Shown here piece after piece: positions 1 to 5,732 of a stretch of DNA of 7,503 nucleotides (position 1 is the first letter of the stretch; every line of letters begins with the position of its first letter). The stretch covers positions 1 through 7,503 of the forward strand of contig QOAX01000303.1 of the NCBI GenBank assembly GCA_003972865.1. Reading direction: 5' to 3'. Origin of the DNA: Verrucomicrobiota bacterium (GTDB taxonomy: Bacteria > Verrucomicrobiota > Verrucomicrobiia > Limisphaerales > UBA1096). Made by a program: the position numbers and the translations under genes. The notes beneath the pieces are model-generated. The model saw only the letters and a list, made by a program, of their open reading frames with translations, was not told the origin of the DNA and searched no databases.

Positions 1-2457
1 CCGGAGGAGAGCATGAAATACACGCAGGTGCCGGTCGGTTTCCGAATGGAGCTGTTCGCCTCCGAGCCGGATGTCATCAACCCGATCTACATGACTTGGG
101 ATGAGCGCGGTCGTCTGTGGGTCGTCGAGTCGGTCGACTACCCGAACGAATTCAAGGACGGCCGCAAAGGCAACGACCGCATCAAGATTTGCGAAGATAC
201 CAACGGCGACGGCAGGGCCGACAAGTTCACCGTCTTTGCCGACGGCTTCAACATCACGACCTCAATGACCTTTTCCCGGGGCGGCATCATCCTCGCGCAC
301 GCGCCGGATTTTTATTTCCTCAAGGACACCGACGGCGACGACAAAGCCGACATCCGCGAAGTGCTTTTCACCGGCTGGGGCGTCGGCGACACGCACGCCG
401 GCCCGAGCAATCTACGCTACGGTTTTGACAACTGGATTTACGGCACGGTCGGCTATGCTCGTTTCAACGGCACGATCAACGGCGAGAAACACAACTTCGG
501 CATGGGCGTGTTCCGCTTCAGGTCGGACGGCTCGGACATCGAGTTTCTGCACCAGTTCAACAACAACACCTGGGGAATGGGCTTCAACTCCGCCGGCGAT
601 GTCTTTGGCTCCACTGCTAACAACAACCCGACGTTTTACGGCGGCATCCCGGCGACGGTTTACGGCGGCGACAAAAAGATGAGCGCAAAAATGATCGCCG
701 ACTCGCGCTACTTCCACCCCATCACACCGAACATTCGCCAAGTGGACGCCTTCAACGCCTACACCGCAGGCTGCGGCCACGCCTTCGCCACCTCGGCGGG
801 ATTCCCGAAAAAGTACCGCAACAGCACTGCGTTCATCTGCGGCCCGACCGGTAATCTGCTGGGAACCTATCGCATGGAGAAAAAAGGCGCCGGTTACGTC
901 GCCAAGAACAGCTTCAGCTTCGTCGCCAGCGCGGATGAATGGTTCTCACCGATCGTCGCCGAGGTCGGCCCGGACGGTCACCTCTGGATTGCTGACTGGT
1001 ACAACTTCATCATCCAGCACAACCCAACTCCGAGTCTAGGACGCGGCGGCTATGCCGCCCAACGCGGTCGGGGCAACGCGCACATCAACCCCAACCGCGA
1101 CCGGCAACACGGCCGCATCTACCGCGTGATTTGGGACGATGCACCGAAATCGAAAATCAAGTCCTTGGCCAAGGCCAAAACCAAGCAGCTCGTCGCCGCT
1201 CTTGACAGCGACAACCTGTTCTGGCGACAGACTGCCCAACGCCTCTTGGTGGAGGGCAACGACAAGAACGCCATCCCGGCACTGCGCAAACGGGCGCTTG
1301 GCCAAGATGCCGGCGCCGTCCATGCCCTCTGGACTCTCGAAGGACTCGGCGCACTCGATGCCGAAACCAAGCGCACAACACTCATCAGCACCGACCCGGC
1401 CGTCAAACGCAACGCGATCCGAGCGCTTGGCCAAGCGAAGGACGACGAGCAGTTGCTCTACGACAGCGCCACTTTGGCTGATGCCGATCTGCACGTGCGC
1501 CTGGCCGCCTTCGTCAAGCTGGCCCAGTTCCCCGAATCAAAAACGCATCAACGGGCCGCCACTGTTTTGTCGCAGGATAAAACCAACGCCGAAGATGAGT
1601 GGCTCAAGCTCGCGCTCAGCGCGGCCGGCACCGACCAATCCGCCATCGTCGGTTACGAGCGCGGCTCCAATCTCCTGGCCAACGCCTCATTCGAAAAAGC
1701 CGCAGGCAACCTTCCTGCCGATTGGAAAGTACGCACCTACAGCGCCAAGGGTTCAGATGTCGAACATGCAATCGAAACCCGCAAAGCCTATGTGCACAGC
1801 GGCAAGTCGTCGGTAAAGATTCGCTCCGGCAACGGCCACGACACCAGTGTCTACACCCCGGTCAACCTGAAGTCCGGCACCAAGTACGCACTCAGCGCGT
1901 GGATCAAAACCGAAGGAGTCAATGGGGGGCACGGTGCGTTGCTCAACATTCACGAGTTACAGCACAAAGCCAAAACCAAGGCGCTGCAAAAGACCACCGA
2001 CTGGCAAAAGGTCGAGATTGTCTTCGACAACACGCAGGCCGGGCCCCTCACCGTCAACTGCCTCTTCGGGGGCTGGGGCCAGGCCAAAGGCACCGCTTGG
2101 TTTGACGATCTTTCACTACAGGAAGTGAAGCCGATCTACAAAAAGTCGGCCGAACAAAAAGAGATCCTAGGCCTGGCCAAGCGCGGCAAGGACATCTTCC
2201 ACAAACACGCTGTTGCCTCCTGTGTGCGCTGTCACAAGGTAGGCAATGAAGGGGGCGTCATTGGTCCGACAATGGACGGCATCGCCAGTCGTAAAGATCG
2301 CGCCTACATCTACGAAAGTTTGATCAACCCAATGGCGCAGTTGGCGGAAGGTTTCGATCAACTCGGTGCCAGCCCCATGCCACCGATGAACATCCTCCTC
2401 AATGAAGAACAACTCGCCGACGTCATGGCCTACCTCATGACACTGAAGGAGAATTAG
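1..2457 (+). CDS. PVC-type heme-binding CxxCH protein (beta-propeller, HEAT, CBM-like, cytochrome c), 5'-partial
   Basis: Probable exported multidomain c-type cytochrome, thought to act in the periplasm in oxidation of sugars or other organics; substrate unknown. Residues are numbered from ATG 13. Residues 1-375 form the Piru_Ver N-terminal 'membrane-bound dehydrogenase' beta-propeller (TIGR02604-like), with MTWDERGRLWVVE near the start and HGRIYRV at 366-372. Two calcium-loop-like motifs lie in it, DTNGDGRAD (62-70) and DTDGDDKAD (105-113). Residues about 385-530 are helical HEAT-type repeats. Residues about 553-705 (NLLANASFE to WFDDLSL) resemble a CBM_4_9/galactose-binding jelly roll. The C-terminus is a short class I cytochrome c with heme motif CVRCH (C737, C740, H741) and a likely axial Met in PMPPM (789 or 792). 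No signal peptide is visible. The frame is open upstream of ATG 13 (Pro-Glu-Glu-Ser, usual for the family), so the true start and leader lie outside the window. The family call is firm; the substrate is not known. Confidence 0.93.
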   Translation, partial: PEESMKYTQVPVGFRMELFASEPDVINPIYMTWDERGRLWVVESVDYPNEFKDGRKGNDRIKICEDTNGDGRADKFTVFADGFNITTSMTFSRGGIILAHAPDFYFLKDTDGDDKADIREVLFTGWGVGDTHAGPSNLRYGFDNWIYGTVGYARFNGTINGEKHNFGMGVFRFRSDGSDIEFLHQFNNNTWGMGFNSAGDVFGSTANNNPTFYGGIPATVYGGDKKMSAKMIADSRYFHPITPNIRQVDAFNAYTAGCGHAFATSAGFPKKYRNSTAFICGPTGNLLGTYRMEKKGAGYVAKNSFSFVASADEWFSPIVAEVGPDGHLWIADWYNFIIQHNPTPSLGRGGYAAQRGRGNAHINPNRDRQHGRIYRVIWDDAPKSKIKSLAKAKTKQLVAALDSDNLFWRQTAQRLLVEGNDKNAIPALRKRALGQDAGAVHALWTLEGLGALDAETKRTTLISTDPAVKRNAIRALGQAKDDEQLLYDSATLADADLHVRLAAFVKLAQFPESKTHQRAATVLSQDKTNAEDEWLKLALSAAGTDQSAIVGYERGSNLLANASFEKAAGNLPADWKVRTYSAKGSDVEHAIETRKAYVHSGKSSVKIRSGNGHDTSVYTPVNLKSGTKYALSAWIKTEGVNGGHGALLNIHELQHKAKTKALQKTTDWQKVEIVFDNTQAGPLTVNCLFGGWGQAKGTAWFDDLSLQEVKPIYKKSAEQKEILGLAKRGKDIFHKHAVASCVRCHKVGNEGGVIGPTMDGIASRKDRAYIYESLINPMAQLAEGFDQLGASPMPPMNILLNEEQLADVMAYLMTLKEN

Positions 2458-2556
2458 GCTTGTTGGCCTGAAAAATTGCGAGAGCCGGCGCACGTCAGTT
2501 TTTTAGCATCGGCTGGCTGCGCTTGCCACGGCTGAGTGCGCGGATACACTTCTGGC

Positions 2557-3849
2557 ATGCAAACCTCTCATCTTTCACGAAGACGTTTCATTTCCACCAC
2601 CACCGCGGCCATGGCCGGTGCGCCGTTTGTGTTGCGCGCGCAATCGAAAACCGACCGGCCCACGGCGGCAGTCATAGGCGTGGGTGGCCGGGGCAGCGGT
2701 CTGGCGCGCACGGCGATGGACTTTGCCGACCTGTTGGCGGTATGCGACGTGAACCAGAAGAGCGCGAAAAATATCGCCAAGGTGCTGGAGAAAAATGGCA
2801 GGCAGCCCAAGGCGGTGAGGGATTTTCGGCGGGTGCTCGACGACAAGGCGATTGATGCGGTGTTCATCGCCACGCCGCACCACTGGCACACGCCAATCGC
2901 CGTGCGCGCGCTGGAGGCGGGCAAGCATGTTTATGTCGAGAAGCCGGCGTCGCACGTGTTCGCCGAGGGGCAGCTCTTGATTGAATCCGCCAAAAAAGCC
3001 AAGCGCATCCTGCAGCACGGCACGCAAATGCGGTCGAGCGAGGTGACAATGAAGGCGGACGAGATTTTGAAAAGTGGTTTGCTCGGCGAAATAAAACTCT
3101 CGCGCGGCTGGAGCATTGAGCCGCGCAATCACCCCGCGCCGGTGAAGGATTCACCGCCACCTCCCGGCTTGGACTACGAGACGTGGCTCGGCCCGGCGCC
3201 CCAGCGGGCATACAACAGCAATCGTGTGAACCGCTGGCGGTGGTACCGCGACTACGGCAACGGCGAGATGGGCGATGACGGCATCCACGACATCGACTTG
3301 GCGGTGTGGGGGCTGGGCGTCGATTCGTTGCCAGTAAAAATCGCGGCGCACGGCGCGGACATCAATCTTAAGGGCGAGACGGAGTACCCGAACCACTGCA
3401 ACGCCTTCTTCCAATACGCCGACGGCCGCGAGGTGTTGTACGAGACGCGCAACTGGGCGCCGTATAAAATGCACGGATTCGACAGCGGCAACGCCTTTTA
3501 CGGCACCAAAGGATTCATGGTTTTTTCGCGGCGCGGCTATTTTCAAACTTACCTCGGCGCGAAAGAGGAAAAGGGCCCGGGCTTGCGCGGCGGCCATGGC
3601 AATCGCGAGCACGTGAAATATTTCATCGACGCGGTGGCGGGCAGGAAGGCGCCGACCTTCGGCCCGGAGATTGCCCATCGCAGTTGCGCACTGGTGCACC
3701 TCGGCGAAATCGCCTTTCGCCTCGGGCGCACGCTGGCGTTTGATCCGAGAACCGAGACCTTCCCTCACGACGCCGAGGCCACTGCAATGCTCACCAAAAA
3801 ATACCGCGCACCGTGGGGGTTTAAAACATCATGTGGATCACTAACCTAA
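2557..3849 (+). CDS. Gfo/Idh/MocA family oxidoreductase, Tat-exported
   Basis: NAD(P)-dependent oxidoreductase of the Gfo/Idh/MocA superfamily, 430 aa, expected to act on a sugar, inositol or sugar derivative outside the cytoplasm; substrate not identifiable. A twin-arginine leader (SRRRFI at residues 7-12, then an Ala-rich stretch to about LRAQS) predicts Tat export with cofactor bound, as in glucose-fructose oxidoreductase. The Rossmann loop is GVGGRGSG (41-48). HHWH (108-111) and EKP (128-130, K129 the presumed catalytic Lys) are followed by DDGIHDID with H244 as presumed catalytic His. These motifs are typical of PVC paralogues. I chose ATG 2557 over the in-frame GTG 2536 because it places the Tat motif close to the N-terminus; no strong ribosome binding site decides it. 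It follows the cytochrome gene by 99 nt on the same strand and may be co-transcribed. The last about 10 residues (GFKTSCGSLT) are unlike the usual family end and lie where GC content drops. Confidence 0.93.
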   Translation: MQTSHLSRRRFISTTTAAMAGAPFVLRAQSKTDRPTAAVIGVGGRGSGLARTAMDFADLLAVCDVNQKSAKNIAKVLEKNGRQPKAVRDFRRVLDDKAIDAVFIATPHHWHTPIAVRALEAGKHVYVEKPASHVFAEGQLLIESAKKAKRILQHGTQMRSSEVTMKADEILKSGLLGEIKLSRGWSIEPRNHPAPVKDSPPPPGLDYETWLGPAPQRAYNSNRVNRWRWYRDYGNGEMGDDGIHDIDLAVWGLGVDSLPVKIAAHGADINLKGETEYPNHCNAFFQYADGREVLYETRNWAPYKMHGFDSGNAFYGTKGFMVFSRRGYFQTYLGAKEEKGPGLRGGHGNREHVKYFIDAVAGRKAPTFGPEIAHRSCALVHLGEIAFRLGRTLAFDPRTETFPHDAEATAMLTKKYRAPWGFKTSCGSLT

Positions 3850-3940
3850 AGAATTTACACAAAAACTTTGGCTCTTCACAACAATCGCAGTCTTTCTGTT
3901 GGTGGGTTGCGGGAAGTCGCCCTCTTCTCAATCCTTTTAA
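3831..3940 (+). pseudogene. broken small lipoprotein gene (signal peptide and lipobox, frameshifted)
   Basis: From 3863 to 3940 one frame reads KLWLFTTIAVFLLVGCGK, then SPSSQSF and a TAA stop. This is a textbook lipoprotein leader: basic start, hydrophobic core, lipobox LVGC with the Cys at 3908-3910. The frame is closed upstream by TAA at 3842 and has no ATG, GTG or TTG before the hydrophobic core. The frame one base out of register offers ATG 3831 followed by WITNLKNLHK, joining the lipoprotein frame exactly at the AAAAA run (3861-3865). One extra A there would restore a continuous leader. The ATG overlaps the end of the oxidoreductase gene by 19 nt. Even if restored, the product stops about 10 residues after the Cys, so it is also truncated or a very small lipoprotein. 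It could be a sequencing error in a homopolymer; decay is the simpler reading given the surrounding debris. Confidence 0.5.
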
Positions 3941-3944
3941 GATT

Positions 3945-4063
3945 AATGAATTTTCAGTGAGTGCTTGTTGTGGTTCACCATCTTGCTCACAACGCCTCAC
4001 AAATATCACAACGCCAGTCCTTGAATCAGTGCATCAACTCACTGAAACAGTGTGAGATTCATT
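3945..4063. repeat. imperfect inverted repeat, 11 bp + 7 bp arms
   Basis: TTTCAGTGAGT (3952-3962) is the exact reverse complement of ACTCACTGAAA (4037-4047). Directly outside it, AATGAAT (3945-3951) pairs with ATTCATT (4057-4063), leaving a 9-nt one-sided bulge (4048-4056). Together they make an 18-bp interrupted stem enclosing 74 nt. Inside, GTTGTG (3967-3972) pairs with CACAAC (3988-3993). An alternative smaller hairpin TCAGTG/CACTGA (4026-4031 with 4040-4045) competes with the long stem. It could be a structured transcript 3' end, a small non-autonomous element or a decayed recombination site. Core motifs of integron attC sites are not present. The pairing is certain; the function is not assigned. 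Confidence 0.6.
3987..4015. repeat. 10-bp direct repeat, 19-nt period
   Basis: TCACAACGCC occurs at 3987-3996 and again at 4006-4015. A third shorter copy, TCACAACG, is at 4222-4229. The two full copies sit inside the loop of the larger inverted repeat. They may be a protein-binding iteration or a small duplication; two copies are too few to call an array. Confidence 0.5.
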
Positions 4064-4132
4064 GATATCTGTGGAGAGACAGTGGGATTTGCAGTGTGTC
4101 GGACGATCGTCTATTGGGTTTTGAGAGGTCAG

Positions 4133-4160
4133 CAGGGTTCGATTCTCTTCATCCGCTCCA
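4133..4160 (+). pseudogene. tRNA-Gly 3'-end fragment (T-arm to CCA), possible attachment-site remnant
   Basis: The stretch fits standard tRNA spacing: T-stem 5' strand CAGGG (4133-4137), T-loop TTCGATT (4138-4144), T-stem 3' strand CTCTT (4145-4149, one G-U pair and one mismatch at the base), acceptor 3' strand CATCCGC (4150-4156), discriminator T, then CCA (4158-4160). U73 with an acceptor strand ending CCGC and an encoded CCA is the form of bacterial tRNA-Gly. Upstream there is no matching GCGGATG acceptor strand, D-arm or anticodon arm at the expected distance, so this is only the last about 28 nt of a tRNA. Such fragments are typical of the distal attachment site left by elements that integrate into tRNA 3' ends. 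Chance similarity is possible but unlikely over this many constrained positions. Confidence 0.55.
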
Positions 4161-4298
4161 CTTCTCCGCCCTTCATTCTGAACGGTTTACAACTTCGATA
4201 GAGCAGTAGGGATTCGGATTCTCACAACGAATTCAATGGGCTTCATCTGAGATCTGACGCTCCAATTCACCACATTTTTGTCCCTATTTGGTTAACAA

Positions 4299-5717
4299 TC
4301 AAGCAATCACGTCCTGAATGACCCGGCCGTGGACGTCGGTGAGGCGCAGGTCGCGGCCGCCGTGGCGGTAAGTCAACTCTTCGTGATCCAATCCCATCAG
4401 GTGCAGCACCGTCGCCCACAGGTCGTAGATGTCACACTTGTTCTCGGTGACGTGGTAGCCAAGCTCGTCGGTCGCGCCGTAGACCGTGCCGCCCTTCACG
4501 CCGCCGCCAGCCAGCCAAACGCTATAGCCGTATGGGTTGTGGTCGCGGCCATTGCTGCCCTGCGAGAACGGCGTGCGACCGAACTCGCCGGCCCAGATCA
4601 CCAATGTATCATCGAGCAAACCGCGTGCCTTTAGGTCCTTGAGCAAACCACCGATGGGTTGATCGACCTGCAATGACATGTTCTCGTGACCACCTTTGAG
4701 ATTCCCGTGTTGGTCCCACGGGTTGGGGGCCTGTCCACCGCCCATCTTCTCCGGCAAACAACTCAGCTCCACGAACCGCACGCCACGCTCCACCAACCGC
4801 CGTGCGAGCAACGCCTGATGCCCGTAGGCCGCCGTCACGCCGTTAGGCGAATCCATACCGTACATTTTTTTGGTGGCCGCAGTCTCGCCGCTCAAGTCGC
4901 ACAACTCCGGCACGGACGCCTGCATGCGGTAAGCCGTCTCGTAATTGCGCACTGCCGCCTCGACGTCATTGTCTCCGCCGATCCGGTTGAGAAATGCACG
5001 ATCCAAGCCATTCACAAAATCCAAGCGTGAGCGTTGTGAAACATCGTCTTCGCGCGGCTGGATGTTGCGCACCGCCGGTGCCTTGTCGCCGACAATGATC
5101 GAGGCTTGGTTTTGTGCGGGCAAATAACCGTTGCTGAACAGCCCCACACCGCCGTGCGGAACCGCCGCCCCGCCGGCCTGCAACACCACGAAGCCGGGCA
5201 TATTCTGGTTTTCCGTGCCCAGGCCGTAAGACACCCAGGCGCCCGCCGATGGATGCCCCATGAAAGGAAAGCCGGTGTGGAACGCGTAATTGCCCTGCGC
5301 GTGCTCGTTCACCTTGCTGGTCATGGAGCGGATGACCGCCAGTTCATCGACCGACTCCGCGACGTGTGGAAACATGCTGCTCACCGGGGTGCCGCTCTGT
5401 CCGTATCGCTTGAACTTGAACGGCGAGGCCATCACGTTTCCATTGTTGTTGAATTGGGTGCGCAGGATTTTCACCGGCATCGGTTTGCCGTGTAGTTCGC
5501 GTAACTTCGGTTTTGGATCAAACGAATCGACCTGCGACACCCCACCTGACATGTAACAAAGAATCACATGCTTGGCGCGCGGCTTGAAATGGGATCGGCG
5601 TGCGGTGCCGGCAAAAGCAGAATTGGTCATCAATCCCTGCAACGCCAACATGCCAAAACCGGTGGAACATTGCGCGAGCATCTCCCGACGCGTTAAAATA
5701 TTTCGTTTTCTCATCAT
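4299..5717 (-). CDS. DUF1501 domain-containing protein, Tat-exported
   Basis: A 472-aa full-length member of the DUF1501 family, which shares the alkaline-phosphatase/sulfatase-like fold and is abundant in Planctomycetota and Verrucomicrobiota; its reaction is unproven. A twin-arginine leader lies at residues 9-14 (TRREML), followed by a hydrophobic stretch and an Ala-rich end near SAFAG, so export by Tat is expected. Fold-typical metal-site motifs are present: MSGGVSQVDSFDPKP near the N-terminus (D64, D67), GEFGR (377-381) and GRDHNPYG (D392, H393) near the C-terminus. Family-typical GLLKDLKARGLLDDTLVIWA precedes the latter. The start at 5717 gives Met-Met; a good ribosome binding site sits just upstream. 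It is the second gene of a unit with the DUF1553 gene, 15 nt downstream of that gene's stop, which is the usual pairing for this family. No truncation or missing motif seen. Confidence 0.95.
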   Translation of the reverse strand: MMRKRNILTRREMLAQCSTGFGMLALQGLMTNSAFAGTARRSHFKPRAKHVILCYMSGGVSQVDSFDPKPKLRELHGKPMPVKILRTQFNNNGNVMASPFKFKRYGQSGTPVSSMFPHVAESVDELAVIRSMTSKVNEHAQGNYAFHTGFPFMGHPSAGAWVSYGLGTENQNMPGFVVLQAGGAAVPHGGVGLFSNGYLPAQNQASIIVGDKAPAVRNIQPREDDVSQRSRLDFVNGLDRAFLNRIGGDNDVEAAVRNYETAYRMQASVPELCDLSGETAATKKMYGMDSPNGVTAAYGHQALLARRLVERGVRFVELSCLPEKMGGGQAPNPWDQHGNLKGGHENMSLQVDQPIGGLLKDLKARGLLDDTLVIWAGEFGRTPFSQGSNGRDHNPYGYSVWLAGGGVKGGTVYGATDELGYHVTENKCDIYDLWATVLHLMGLDHEELTYRHGGRDLRLTDVHGRVIQDVIA

Positions 5718-5722
5718 TAAAA

Positions 5723-5730
5723 TCCTCTCT
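5723..5730 (-). promoter_or_regulatory. ribosome binding site of the DUF1501 gene
   Basis: On the minus strand AGAGAGGA lies 5 nt upstream of the ATG at 5717, entirely within the 15-nt gap after the DUF1553 stop. It supports the first of the two adjacent ATG codons as start and supports separate translation initiation within a shared transcript. Confidence 0.75.
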
Positions 5731-5732
5731 GC

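Larger units (their letters stand above)
3850..4298. other. 449-nt low-GC spacer between convergent operons
   Basis: No intact gene is supported here. GC is about 44% by hand count, against about 60% in the flanking genes, and the drop begins in the last 30 nt of the upstream oxidoreductase gene. From left to right it contains the lipoprotein remnant, an imperfect inverted repeat with short direct repeats, a 10-bp palindrome GACGATCGTC (4102-4111), a tRNA-Gly 3'-end fragment (4133-4160), and about 138 nt (4161-4298) in which I see nothing I can name. The open frame from 3831 to 4055 has no recognisable protein character beyond its first residues. Because both flanking operons point inward, the spacer should also hold their terminators, but I see no clear GC hairpin followed by a T-run on either strand. 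Confidence 0.8.

Noticed and set aside
3..9. GGAGGAG as the ribosome binding site of the left cytochrome
   Set aside because: It also encodes family-typical residues in an open frame, and a start at 13 would leave an exported cytochrome without a signal peptide.
2458..2556. Terminator or promoter in the 99-nt gap between the cytochrome and oxidoreductase genes
   Set aside because: Only 4-5 bp stems (such as AGCCG/CGGCT with a 20+ nt loop) and no convincing -35/-10 pair; not enough to call either.
3831..4055. 74-codon plus-strand frame in the spacer as an intact gene
   Set aside because: Its only protein-like character is the start of the lipoprotein leader; past 3863 the meaningful frame is a different one, and the rest overlaps inverted and direct repeats.
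3940..4070. Integron attC site
   Set aside because: The palindromic layout is suggestive, but the outer core motifs GTTRRRY and RYYYAAC are not present at the ends.
3955..4096. Scattered CAGTG words as a repeat array
   Set aside because: Five occurrences at irregular spacing (72, 21, 32, 12 nt) with no shared flanks; not an array or CRISPR.
4102..4111. GACGATCGTC perfect palindrome as an operator
   Set aside because: A single 10-bp palindrome far from any promoter is compatible with chance.
4085..4160. Complete tRNA-Gly gene
   Set aside because: No 5' acceptor strand, D-arm or glycine anticodon loop found at the needed positions; only the 3' end is recognisable.
4131..4160. 3' end of a tmRNA
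   Set aside because: The distance from T-loop to CCA fits an ordinary tRNA with U73; a tmRNA acceptor ending would need a 3-nt shift and there is no tag-coding region upstream.
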